Shown here: one piece after another, positions 8,088 to 17,177 of the stretch | Position numbering within the stretch: position 1 is the stretch's first letter | Layout of the letters: each line of letters starts with the position of its first letter | Assembly (NCBI GenBank): GCA_947307225.1 | Contig: CAMZIL010000002.1 | Coordinates: forward strand, 1 to 64,000 | DNA from: an uncultured Candidatus Saccharibacteria bacterium | GTDB taxonomy: Bacteria; Patescibacteriota; Saccharimonadia; Saccharimonadales; Saccharimonadaceae | Direction of reading: 5' to 3' | Length of the DNA stretch: 64,000 bases | Notes under the pieces: model-generated | What the model was told of the DNA's origin: nothing | Seen by the model: the letters and a program-made list of their open reading frames with translations, nothing else | Databases searched by the model: none | Made by a program: the position numbers and the translations under genes

Positions 8088-10985
8088 ATGAAATACAAAT
8101 ATGGTGAACGTCGCCGCGCGAGTGAGTATGAAAAAGCGCTCGTTGAATATTGGAAGAAAAACAAGACGTTCGAAAAATCGGTCGACAATCGCGATGCGAA
8201 GAACTCGTATGTTTTTTATGACGGCCCTCCATTCATTACCGGCATGCCTCACCACGGCACTTTGTTGTCTTCCGTCGTAAAAGATGCGGTCCCGCGTTAT
8301 TGGACTATGAATGGCAAACACGTTGAGCGCCGTTGGGGCTGGGACTGCCACGGTTTGCCAGCTGAGAATTTTGTTGAGAAGCAGCTTGGCATTACGGATC
8401 GCCGCGATATTGGCACGAAGATTTCTCTTGAAGATTATATTATTAAGGCGCGCGAGTCGATGGTCGCTAACTCCGAGACTTGGCGCGGCACGATCGATCG
8501 CATTGGCCGTTGGGTAGATTTTGATAACTGCTATCGCACCATGAACAAGGACTTCATGGAGTCGGTCTGGTGGGCCTTCAAGACGCTCTACGAGAAGGGC
8601 AAGATTTATGAAGGCGAAAAGGTTTTGATGTATGATACGAAGTTTGCGACCCCTGTTTCTAAGGCCGAGGTCACGATGGACAACGATGCATATCAGACTG
8701 TTACCGACCCAAGTGCGTTCGTAAAGTTTAAACTTGTTGATTCTGATGAATATATCCTTGCCTGGACGACTACGCCTTGGACGCTTCCGGCCAACATGGC
8801 GCTCGCCGTGTCCAAGAAGCTCGAATACGGCCTCTATGACGTTGATGGCTGTAAGATGATTATGGCTAAGGTTTTGGCGAAAAAACTCGTTGGCGAGGAC
8901 GCTAAGGCCCTTAAAACGTATTCTGGCAGCGAGCTGGAGGGTTTGAAGTATGAGCCACTCTTTGCAATGGATGATGAGATTGCTAACGACAAGAACGCCC
9001 ATAAAGTTTGGACGGCAGATTTCGTCAGCGCTGAGGATGGTACCGGTATTGTCCATATCGCGCCGGCTTATGGTGAAGATGACTTTGCGCTTGGCAAGAA
9101 GAACAAGATCCCAACTCGCCACACGATTGATGATAATGGTTACTACTTCCCAGAATGGGCAGAGAAACTGCATGAGATTGGCGTCCGCGACACCGATGAA
9201 AACGGTCTTGAGGTCTGGGCGGCAAACAAGTTTATCGCGAAGTGCCTCGAAGAAAAGGGCATTATCTGGAAAATTGAATATATTAAGCACGAATATCCGT
9301 TCAATCCACGTAGCAAGCAGCGCATTATGTATCGCGCAATCCCAAGCTGGTTCTTCGACATTGAGGGCAGCAAGCCTTTGATGCTCGAGAAGAACGAGGG
9401 CATTAACTGGTTCCCGGAGCACCTAAAGCATGGCCGTTTCGCAAAGAATATTGAGCAGGCTCCGGACTGGAACCTCTCGCGCGATCGTTTCTGGGCAACT
9501 GCGATGCCGGTTTGGCGTGGCGATAAGGGCTCGCTCAAGGTAGTCGGCTCTTACGATGAGCTCTATGAACTATCCGGTGTACGTCTCGAGGACTATCATC
9601 GTCCATGGATTGATGAGGTAGAGTTCGATATCGATGGCGAACACTTCACGCGCGTCGACAAGGTGCTCGACTGCTGGTTTGAATCTGGCTCGATGCCATT
9701 CGCTCAGCTCCATTATCCATTCGAGAATAAGGAAAAGTTTGAAGCTAATTACCCGGCAGACTTTATCGTGGAATACGTTGGCCAGGTGCGCGCATGGTTC
9801 TATTATGTTCATGCGGTGAATACGGCGCTCTTTGGCGATAAGGCTTATAAGAATGTGATTACGACCGGTACTTTGGCTGGTAATGATGGCCGTAAGATGA
9901 GCAAGTCACTTGGTAACTATACTGATCCGAACGTTTTGATGGATCAATATTCGGCCGACGCGCTTCGCTTCGTGATGCTTTCTAGCCCAGTGCTAGCTGG
10001 TGAGGACTTTGCGTTATTAGATAAGGATGTTTCAGACGTCGCACGTAAGCTTACGATGATTTGGAACGTTTACGACTTCTTCACGATGTACGCAGAGGTT
10101 GACGGTTGGGATTCGAGAGATAGCTGGAAGCCGGAGGGTAAAGGTTTTGACAGCATTAAAAACCCACTCGATCGCTGGATTATCTCGCGCTTACATCAGG
10201 TAAAAGGCGAGATTATTGATGGCATGGAACAATATAATATTCCGAAAGCACTCGCAGGTGTCTTGCCGTTCGTTGACGATCTCTCAAACTGGTTCGTGCG
10301 TCGTTCGCGCCGTCGCTTCTGGAAATCGGAAGATGATGGTGACAAGGCAGAGGCATATTGGACGCTATATATGGTCTTGAAAAAGTTTGCGACAGTCGTG
10401 GCACCATTTGTGCCGTTCTTAGCGGAGGAACTATGGCAAAAGATGACTGGCGGCGAAGAAGGCGAATCGGTTCATCTTCTTGATTATCCTAGGAATGTTG
10501 AAGTTGATCAAAAAGTGCTTGACGATATGGCACGTTGCCGCGCGATCATTACTGAAGGTTTAGCAATGCGCATGGACCGCAACGATGAGTTTGGCCAGAT
10601 TAAAGTACGCCAGCCACTCGCAAGCCTGAAATATGGTGGCGAGAAACTCGATGAGTTTTATGAGCAGATTATCGCCGAAGAAGTTAACGTTAAGAGTGTC
10701 ACGCATGGCAAGAAGCTCGAACTCGACAAAAAGCTTACCGATGAGCTACGCGAGGAAGGCTTCGTGCGTGAACTTATCCGTTTCGTTCAGTCCGCTCGTA
10801 AAAAAGCTGGCCTGAACGTCGACGACCGTATTAAACTCAGCGTTTCCTGCGAAGTCCCTGCGGCCTACGTAGATACTTTGAAGAATGAAGTGCTCGCGAC
10901 TGAGCTAACAAATGATAACTATAGCTACGACGAGATTGTTAAGGTCGAAGGCGATAATGTCACGATTAGCCTAGAAAAAGCCTAA
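8088..10985 (+). CDS. ileS: Isoleucyl-tRNA synthetase
   Basis: PPFITGMPHHGTLLSSVVKD (HIGH), KMSKSLGNY (KMSKS), WDCHGLPAE; the ATG at 8088 after ggagaagtgggc is preferred, because the ORF-track start at 8019 lies inside the T-box. Confidence 0.96.
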   Translation: MKYKYGERRRASEYEKALVEYWKKNKTFEKSVDNRDAKNSYVFYDGPPFITGMPHHGTLLSSVVKDAVPRYWTMNGKHVERRWGWDCHGLPAENFVEKQLGITDRRDIGTKISLEDYIIKARESMVANSETWRGTIDRIGRWVDFDNCYRTMNKDFMESVWWAFKTLYEKGKIYEGEKVLMYDTKFATPVSKAEVTMDNDAYQTVTDPSAFVKFKLVDSDEYILAWTTTPWTLPANMALAVSKKLEYGLYDVDGCKMIMAKVLAKKLVGEDAKALKTYSGSELEGLKYEPLFAMDDEIANDKNAHKVWTADFVSAEDGTGIVHIAPAYGEDDFALGKKNKIPTRHTIDDNGYYFPEWAEKLHEIGVRDTDENGLEVWAANKFIAKCLEEKGIIWKIEYIKHEYPFNPRSKQRIMYRAIPSWFFDIEGSKPLMLEKNEGINWFPEHLKHGRFAKNIEQAPDWNLSRDRFWATAMPVWRGDKGSLKVVGSYDELYELSGVRLEDYHRPWIDEVEFDIDGEHFTRVDKVLDCWFESGSMPFAQLHYPFENKEKFEANYPADFIVEYVGQVRAWFYYVHAVNTALFGDKAYKNVITTGTLAGNDGRKMSKSLGNYTDPNVLMDQYSADALRFVMLSSPVLAGEDFALLDKDVSDVARKLTMIWNVYDFFTMYAEVDGWDSRDSWKPEGKGFDSIKNPLDRWIISRLHQVKGEIIDGMEQYNIPKALAGVLPFVDDLSNWFVRRSRRRFWKSEDDGDKAEAYWTLYMVLKKFATVVAPFVPFLAEELWQKMTGGEEGESVHLLDYPRNVEVDQKVLDDMARCRAIITEGLAMRMDRNDEFGQIKVRQPLASLKYGGEKLDEFYEQIIAEEVNVKSVTHGKKLELDKKLTDELREEGFVRELIRFVQSARKKAGLNVDDRIKLSVSCEVPAAYVDTLKNEVLATELTNDNYSYDEIVKVEGDNVTISLEKA

Positions 10986-11002
10986 AATAGTCTAATTGTG
11001 AT

Positions 11003-11042
11003 ATATATTTCCACGGTCCGAAAGGGCGGTGGAAATATTTTT
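11003..11042 (+). terminator. Terminator after ileS
   Basis: ATTTCCAC...GTGGAAAT followed by an A/T-rich tract. Confidence 0.65.
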
Positions 11043-11097
11043 TAAAAATTGCAAGGGCAATTTGACCTCTGTTATTTTTGACATTTTTCAAAAATAT

Positions 11098-11143
11098 AGC
11101 ATAAGCACTATTGACAAAAAAGCATAAGTGTGATAGCATAAGG
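11098..11143 (+). promoter_or_regulatory. Promoter with three AGCATAAG copies
   Basis: AGCATAAGC (11098), AGCATAAGT (11121), AGCATAAGG (11135); TTGACA-N17-TAGCAT at 11111-11139. Confidence 0.5.
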
Positions 11144-11239
11144 ACAGTTGAGCAAGCAAAGCCAACACAAAAACGAAAATCAAATTCCAACGGGTATCAG
11201 GAAGGAGACTAGCCAACAAGAAAGGAAACAAAAATAAAT

Positions 11240-11491
11240 ATGGCAAACAAATTCGAATTGGGGAGTAGCGAATGGGCTATCCCAGAAAGCACAAACGAGC
11301 ATTATACGGACGAAGAGTTCGAACAAGCACAAGAAATGTATAGCGCGAACGCATACGATGAAGGTGTAACCCCGGATCAATACGTTAGCAAAAAAGAGGT
11401 TTCGAAGGACGCAGAAAGGATGATATCAGAGTTTAAGAGTAAGAAAATTGGTAAAGGCACGTTCGAAATCCTTAAAAACTTAGCTGCGTAA
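11240..11491 (+). CDS. Hypothetical small acidic protein
   Basis: 83 aa ORF preceded by a purine-rich stretch (aagaaaggaaac); promoter and downstream gap support an independent unit. Confidence 0.6.
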   Translation: MANKFELGSSEWAIPESTNEHYTDEEFEQAQEMYSANAYDEGVTPDQYVSKKEVSKDAERMISEFKSKKIGKGTFEILKNLAA

Positions 11492-11644
11492 ATAGCTTTG
11501 TAGCCATATAGAAATAAAGGAGACTGCCTATAAGATAAAAATTTATTCATAAAAAATAAAATAGGAGTACAGCCAATGTAAAAATTGTACGAGTTTAATA
11601 AATAAAGTGAGTTTCAAAAATTAAAAATCGGCGAAAGCCAGAAA

Positions 11645-11688
11645 AGAGGACTAATCCGTAGAAAGGCGAATCGGTCCTCTTTTTGTTG
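11645..11688 (+). terminator. Intrinsic terminator
   Basis: GAGGACTAATCCG...CGGTCCTCTTTTTG. Confidence 0.65.
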
Positions 11689-11781
11689 TTGCGATAAAAA
11701 GGGCTTGACATTTGGATAATGCTAGTGCTAAACTGGACCCAAACTAGGTCAAAAATAAAAAATAAAAAAGGAAAAACGAGA

Positions 11782-13632
11782 ATGTCAGAAATACCAAGAC
11801 TCCCAGGAAGCACTGGCGACCCAGAAGGCGGCCAGAGATGGTCAATGGATCCAAATCCAAGGCGCAATGAAATCATTGTTCCTGAAAACCAACCGCAGCA
11901 GCCGGAGAATGTTGAGAATTCCGAGAGCGCGGAAGATAGAGAATCGAAGCGCTTGAACGGCGAAATTGCCAAGAACTATGGTGCTGACATTTTTGCTGCA
12001 GCAAGGCGACTCGGTATGCCTGTTGAGCATTCTCGTGATACCTATAAGTGGTCTAATGAAGACAAGCAACGCTTGCTGGACGAACTCGCAAACTCGGCTG
12101 CGGCTGCAGAAACTACGACATCTACGACAACTCCAGCGCCTGGCGAAGGTGGCACTCCAGCTCCAGCGCCGGCACCTGGTGAAGGTGGCGATGGCGGCAC
12201 TGATACTCCAGAAGGTGATGATGGCGATGGCGGCGACGGTGGCGATGGCGGCACCCCAGTCCCAACTCCTGTACCAGCGCCTGGCGAAGGTGGCACCCCA
12301 GCTCCAGCACCAGCACCTGGTGAAGGTGGCGATGGCGGCGACGGTGGCAATGGTACCCCAGAGGGGGGGACCGGCGCTGGCAATAATGAGAGCGCCTCGA
12401 CTAGCGTAGCTGAGAAGGCAGCAAATAAGAAGAGAAACATAGCTATTGGTGCTGGCGTGCTTGCAGTTGTGTCGCTATTGGCTTTGATCGGAATTGGTGC
12501 TAACCAAAATGCGAAGAAAGAGACTACGGAAACGACGGCTATAACCGAGGAAGAAAACGATGATGACGGCGAAACCGCAGAAGAAAACGAGTCAATCCAC
12601 GACATCTCTACCTATAAGGGTATGTTCGCTAACGAGGCTGGCACGACCTATAACGAAAACAAGACTGGCGACCACGCCTTTGGCGAAGGCCTAGAAACCG
12701 GTGTATCTGAAGACGAGATGAAGGAAGGCCTTGGCGATCGTATGATTCAGCCAGGTCAGCTCGCTGCAACATACTTCTACATGCAAGAAAAATCTACCGA
12801 TCCTAACTTCGGTGTCGATGGCGCAAACTTCTCTAACCCAGATGAGCTTCTTGAGGCAATGGAAGAGGATGGTGATCTCCATCAACGCGTTTATGATTAC
12901 GTCATGGGCGCAATCAAGGGTGGCTCGATGGAAGAAAGTACTGTTAGTGGTATGGTTCATAACTTCTATCTCGATTCGCTATTTGAAACTGGCGATGTCG
13001 ACACGAGTAATGTTGAGGTTGTTGGTTGCGATACGCAAGAAAATGGCACGAAAGTCTATAAGCTCGAAGTTACTTGGACTGATGCGGACGGCAATATTCA
13101 TACTGATACATACACCTTCAAGGAAGCTTGTGGTGGTCAGCCAGTAGATGAATTCGACTTTACGCAGACTGTACGCAAGATCCCTGGCGATCCAGAAGGC
13201 GGCGACGAGAAGGACGAAGACGCTGAGCGCAGAAATGCAGGCGAAGATGCTGACAAGCGCGGTATCGATAACAATGAAACGCCTCCAACTGCCGATCCTC
13301 GCGGAGATGATTCGGACGGTGATGGCGTTGGTGATCTCGATGAGTATAAGCCGGGCGAAGGCAATGATGGATCTACGGGCGGCCAAGATGCTGAAACACC
13401 AAGTGAGGATTCGGACGCTGGCTCAATCGGCGATGTGATTGAAAAAGGTGAAGACACGGATCAGAACGGCGAAGAAAACTACGAGAATCCAGAAGAGCAT
13501 GCGGCCGAAGAAGAGGAACAAAAGAAGGCCGATGACCAGCAAGAGCAGGCTAACGAGCAAGCCGACGACGTTAAGGAAGATATTGATCAGAATGGCGGCA
13601 ACACCGACGTTAACTTCGATGACGTCATATAG
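11782..13632 (+). CDS. Single-pass membrane protein with Pro/Gly repeat region and acidic C-terminal tail
   Basis: PAPGEGGTPAPAPAPGEGGDGG repeats, TM IAIGAGVLAVVSLLALIGIGA, long D/E-rich tail; ATG at 11782. Confidence 0.75.
   Translation: MSEIPRLPGSTGDPEGGQRWSMDPNPRRNEIIVPENQPQQPENVENSESAEDRESKRLNGEIAKNYGADIFAAARRLGMPVEHSRDTYKWSNEDKQRLLDELANSAAAAETTTSTTTPAPGEGGTPAPAPAPGEGGDGGTDTPEGDDGDGGDGGDGGTPVPTPVPAPGEGGTPAPAPAPGEGGDGGDGGNGTPEGGTGAGNNESASTSVAEKAANKKRNIAIGAGVLAVVSLLALIGIGANQNAKKETTETTAITEEENDDDGETAEENESIHDISTYKGMFANEAGTTYNENKTGDHAFGEGLETGVSEDEMKEGLGDRMIQPGQLAATYFYMQEKSTDPNFGVDGANFSNPDELLEAMEEDGDLHQRVYDYVMGAIKGGSMEESTVSGMVHNFYLDSLFETGDVDTSNVEVVGCDTQENGTKVYKLEVTWTDADGNIHTDTYTFKEACGGQPVDEFDFTQTVRKIPGDPEGGDEKDEDAERRNAGEDADKRGIDNNETPPTADPRGDDSDGDGVGDLDEYKPGEGNDGSTGGQDAETPSEDSDAGSIGDVIEKGEDTDQNGEENYENPEEHAAEEEEQKKADDQQEQANEQADDVKEDIDQNGGNTDVNFDDVI
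12127..12375 (+). repeat. Low-complexity repeat encoding PAPGEGG/GDGG units
   Basis: Repeated cc(a/t)gcgcctggcgaaggtggca / cacctggtgaaggtggcgatggcgg units within the ORF. Confidence 0.8.
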
Positions 13633-13677
13633 CGGCCGAGCGTAGATAAACATGAGTGAGTAAAAAGGAGAACAAAA

Positions 13678-15270
13678 ATGCTAAAACAAACAAATATCAA
13701 ATTTAAACGGAGGTTGACGGTAGCTGGCCTAGCGGCAATAGCGATTGCAGCGCTAATACCGTTCTCCTCTAGCTCGGCATGGGGGCCGGAGAATCGTAAG
13801 ACTTTTACGAATAAAAGTCCTGCAGATTATCCAGTCTTTAACTCGATTACCGACAACGCCGGTGTGGGCGACGAACGCAACTTCGTTCGTATCAAAGAAG
13901 TCGGCACGAGTGGAAAATATGTCGACACGGTCAACGTCACGGCTGGCAAGGAGTATGAGGTTTATATCTACTTCCACAACAATGCCAAGACGAGCCTCAA
14001 CAAGACTGCCGATGGCAAGCTAGGCCCAGGCGTCGCAACTCAGGTGAAAGTATCTACGGGTCTTTCCGCCTGGACTATTAACTCATCCAAGAAGATTAAA
14101 GTTAGTGGCGTGATTTCGTCCTCTAATACTAATCCAGCTTCCGTTTGGGATGAGGCGTACCTTACTACTTCCTCTAAAGACGATATTGTTCTTAAGTATG
14201 TAACTGCTTCTGCAAAGATTCATAACAGTTTCGAGGCAAACAATTCCGTACTTAGCGATAAGTATCTCTTTAGTAGCGAAGGCACATATATTGGCGTGAA
14301 TAAACTAAACGGCTATATTCCTGGCTGTGCAGAATACTCCGGCTATATTACATATCGCATTCGTGCTGATGTAGCAAAATCTACGATTAGCAAGACCGTT
14401 TCAAAAGATGGCAAGAACTTCTATGAAACTGTCGACGCAAAACCTGGCGACACGCTTACTTACAAGGTTGTCTGGAAGAACACTGGTACGCTCGATCTTA
14501 CGAACGTAACTTTCCACGATAAGCTTCCAACTGGCGTTACGCTAGTCAACGGCACTACGATGCTTTACAACAACTCCAATCCAAATGGCGTAAAGATGTC
14601 AGATTCGATTGGTAAAACTGGTTTCAAGACCGGCCTTTATGGCAAAAATACAACTGCGACGATTACTTATAAAGTAACCGTAAACAAAGACGCTGTAGCA
14701 AAGAAAGATTGTAATTCGAAGACTGCATTTACGAATAAAATCTTTGCTGACTACAACGTTGGTTCGACTTCTGGCGTGGGTGAGGTATATGATAGCTCCA
14801 CCATTTATGTAACCCGCGTTTGTGAGCCTGAAAAGAAAGAGCCATGTAAGCCGGACGATAAGGACTGTATCTGTAAAGAGAATCCAAAGGATCCAATTTG
14901 CGAGGAGCCAAAGACTCCATGCAAAGAAGGTGATCCGGAATGTCCTGGTGACACCAAGTGTGATCCAAACGACAAGGAATGTATCTGTACGGAAGATCCG
15001 AAGAACCCAATTTGTGAGGAACCTTGCAAAGAAGGTGATCCGGAATGTCCAGGTGACGACGACGAATGTGACGACGACGACGTCGATTGTATCTGTAAAG
15101 AAGATCCAACCAATCCAATTTGTAATCCGCCAATTCCAAAGACTGGTCCTGGCGAGATTGCCTTGGCAATTGTTGCAGTAGTCTGTATTGCAACTGGCGG
15201 TATCTACTGGTATCGTAGCCAAAAAGACCTTGCGACGATCGAGAAGGGTCTCGACAAGGGTAAAAAATAA
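13678..15270 (+). CDS. Secreted surface protein: DUF11-like repeat domain, Cys-rich stalk, IPKTG sorting-type signal
   Basis: Signal peptide, DUF11-like GDTLTYKVVWKNTGTLDLTNVTFHDKLPTGVTLVNG, repeated CICKE(N/D)PK(D/N)PICEEP, C-terminus IPKTGPGEIALAIVAVVCIATGGIYWYRSQK. Confidence 0.8.
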   Translation: MLKQTNIKFKRRLTVAGLAAIAIAALIPFSSSSAWGPENRKTFTNKSPADYPVFNSITDNAGVGDERNFVRIKEVGTSGKYVDTVNVTAGKEYEVYIYFHNNAKTSLNKTADGKLGPGVATQVKVSTGLSAWTINSSKKIKVSGVISSSNTNPASVWDEAYLTTSSKDDIVLKYVTASAKIHNSFEANNSVLSDKYLFSSEGTYIGVNKLNGYIPGCAEYSGYITYRIRADVAKSTISKTVSKDGKNFYETVDAKPGDTLTYKVVWKNTGTLDLTNVTFHDKLPTGVTLVNGTTMLYNNSNPNGVKMSDSIGKTGFKTGLYGKNTTATITYKVTVNKDAVAKKDCNSKTAFTNKIFADYNVGSTSGVGEVYDSSTIYVTRVCEPEKKEPCKPDDKDCICKENPKDPICEEPKTPCKEGDPECPGDTKCDPNDKECICTEDPKNPICEEPCKEGDPECPGDDDECDDDDVDCICKEDPTNPICNPPIPKTGPGEIALAIVAVVCIATGGIYWYRSQKDLATIEKGLDKGKK

Positions 15271-15288
15271 GCATATAGAACTCCTTTA

Positions 15289-15327
15289 AAGTAGCACCGG
15301 TCGGGTATCCCGGTGCTACTTCTTTTT
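15289..15327 (+). terminator. Intrinsic terminator
   Basis: AAGTAGCACCGG...CCGGTGCTACTTCTTTTT. Confidence 0.85.
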
Positions 15328-15384
15328 ATGCTTGAAAGACAAGCGATTTTTTGCTATAATATGCGGAGTAATAAAAGGAATTTT

Positions 15385-15696
15385 ATGAAAAAAGCAGTCG
15401 TAAAGATTGGCGGCAAGCAGTACGTTGTCGCTGAAAAAGAGACCCTCCGTGTGGACCTCCTCCCGGAAGGAACTAAAGATCTCGCTCTCGATGCTTTACT
15501 CGTAATTGACGGCGACAAGACCACCGTTGGTGAGCCTACCGTCAAAGGAGTTAAGGTTAAGGCGAAGGTCGTAGAAGCAAAGGTAGCTGGCGACAAGGTT
15601 CGCGTTATCCGCTATCACTCCAAGAAACGTGTCCATACTGAGACTGGTCACCGCCAGAAGTATTCGGAAATCGAAATCGAAAGTATTGGAAAATAA
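15385..15696 (+). CDS. rplU: 50S ribosomal protein bL21
   Basis: MKKAVVKIGGKQYVVAEKETLRVDLLP...YHSKKRVHTETGHRQKYSEIEIESI; ATG at 15385. Confidence 0.92.
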   Translation: MKKAVVKIGGKQYVVAEKETLRVDLLPEGTKDLALDALLVIDGDKTTVGEPTVKGVKVKAKVVEAKVAGDKVRVIRYHSKKRVHTETGHRQKYSEIEIESIGK

Positions 15697-15724
15697 CAAA
15701 AAACTCCCAAAAAGGGAGTTTTTT
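15697..15724 (+). terminator. Intrinsic terminator after rplU
   Basis: AAAAAACTCCCaaaaaGGGAGTTTTTT. Confidence 0.85.
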
Positions 15725-15792
15725 GGTGCTGCTTATGTTATTATATAAGCATAAATAGTAAGGCTTCAGAAGTGAGGCCAGCGGAGGTAAAA

Positions 15793-16356
15793 ATGAGTAA
15801 AAAGAGAAGCGCTGCTGCTGCGTTCATCGTTTTGGGCGTAGTTGTCTTGGGACTTGCTGCTGCTGTTTATGCGAAATACGTTTCGACGATTCAGGCTACG
15901 GGCGAGATTTCAGTCGCGAAATGGGCATTTACGTCCGACAACACTGACGGTGGAACCGTTGAGTGTGTATTAAGCAAGACATACAACGCAGCTACGCTAG
16001 TAGCCGATAAGATTGCGCCTGGTACGTCCGGCAAGTGCCCGATTGTAGTATCGAATGAGAATACTGAAGTTGGCATTCGCTATACGATTACTCCAAGCAC
16101 TGATAGTGCAAAACCAGTACACCTAAAGTTCTATACGGACGAAGAGCACACAACGGAGTTGACTAGCGGCGACTCTATTACTGACACGTTGAGGCCACAG
16201 GAAACCAGCCCCGAAGTGTATGTATATTGGTACTGGCCATATGAGGACGATCCTAGCACGGCCGCATATGATGAGGTCGATACTAATGACGGTGAAACCA
16301 AGACCGACATGACGATTACCTTCGATATTACTGGCACTCAGGTCAAGCCAGAATAA
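15793..16356 (+). CDS. TasA/camelysin-like secreted protein (gene A of surface cluster)
   Basis: Short signal-anchor followed by AVYAKYVSTIQATGEISVAKWAF and C-terminal VYVYWYWPYEDD...YDEVDTNDGE..MTITFDITGTQ, as in TasA/CalY-type proteins. Confidence 0.65.
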   Translation: MSKKRSAAAAFIVLGVVVLGLAAAVYAKYVSTIQATGEISVAKWAFTSDNTDGGTVECVLSKTYNAATLVADKIAPGTSGKCPIVVSNENTEVGIRYTITPSTDSAKPVHLKFYTDEEHTTELTSGDSITDTLRPQETSPEVYVYWYWPYEDDPSTAAYDEVDTNDGETKTDMTITFDITGTQVKPE

Positions 16357-16370
16357 TAAAAATATACTTT

Positions 16371-16442
16371 GTGGAGACTTTTAGTCTCCACATGGACAAT
16401 GAATGAACAAATTGATTGGCCATGCGGAGACTAAAAGAGGAG
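16371..16442 (+). promoter_or_regulatory. Mutually exclusive hairpins preceding the second gene of the surface cluster
   Basis: GTGGAGACT-TTT-AGTCTCCAC (16371-16391) versus CTTTTAGTCTCCaCATGG (16378-16395) pairing with CCATGcGGAGACTAAAAG (16420-16437), abutting SD AGAGGAG. Confidence 0.6.
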
Positions 16443-16444
16443 TA

Positions 16445-17176
16445 ATGAAAGAGCAACAAGACAAAGACAACAAGGGTTTAATTGCGGCCGTAGTCGTATT
16501 AGTGATAACGGTCGGTGTTTTGTTGTGGCTCCTCTTCAAGCCGATGTCCAAACCGGATAAAATCGAGACCGGAAATGTCGACGTTTTTGATATTCGGATT
16601 GGTTGTATTTGCGAGGGCGAGGACTGCGCTAAAGATAAAGACGGCTTTATACCCGATTTGACGCCTAGCAAGAGAGAACGGGGCGAGTACAGGGAAGGAA
16701 AGATTAACGGCGAGACGGACACCGACGTAGATGACGACGGAATTGTTTATGTTGACGATAAGAATGGCTCATATGTCTATCAGAAGAATTTGGCCATTTT
16801 TGAAAACGCTGCGTTTGAATATACGGACAAGATTACGCCTGGCGTATCGAATTCTTATCGTTTCAAGGTTCACAATGAGACGAGCGGCTCGATTCGCTAT
16901 AATATCGTGTTCTCGGAAAAGTCTGAATATGACATCAACATGCTTTACAGACTGAAGCGTGGCGATGATTATGTGGTCGGCAGCGACTCACAGTGGGTGA
17001 GAGCGGCTGAGCTGGCGTCAGCAATGAAGAATTTGTCTAGCGATGGCGTCGATAGTTATACGCTGGATTGGCAATGGCCATATGAGAGTGGTAGGGATGC
17101 GCTAGATACGGAAATTGGCGAAAAGATGACTTCCAAGTACAGCTTGGGCATAAAAATTAACTTCGAGGAAATATAG
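16445..17176 (+). CDS. TasA/camelysin-like membrane-anchored protein (gene B)
   Basis: N-terminal TM, then GNVDVFDIRIG and VHNETSGSIRYNIVFSE; ends YTLDWQWPYESGRDALDTEIGEK, sharing the W.WPYE..D..DT signature with gene A. Confidence 0.6.
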   Translation: MKEQQDKDNKGLIAAVVVLVITVGVLLWLLFKPMSKPDKIETGNVDVFDIRIGCICEGEDCAKDKDGFIPDLTPSKRERGEYREGKINGETDTDVDDDGIVYVDDKNGSYVYQKNLAIFENAAFEYTDKITPGVSNSYRFKVHNETSGSIRYNIVFSEKSEYDINMLYRLKRGDDYVVGSDSQWVRAAELASAMKNLSSDGVDSYTLDWQWPYESGRDALDTEIGEKMTSKYSLGIKINFEEI

Positions 17177-17177
17177 C

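Noticed and set aside
7950-9422. 490 aa minus-strand ORF opposite ileS
   Set aside because: Overlaps confirmed ileS and the T-box; no recognisable domain or ribosome-binding context; a codon-bias shadow ORF.
12127-12375. Possible CRISPR-like repeat
   Set aside because: The repeats are in frame inside a coding region (PAPGEGG units) without unique spacers.
12042-12605. 187 aa minus-strand Pro/Ser-rich ORF
   Set aside because: Antisense of the PAPGEGG repeat; low complexity only.
14599-15274. Minus-strand ORFs opposite the Cys-rich region
   Set aside because: Shadow ORFs produced by the repetitive coding sequence on the plus strand.
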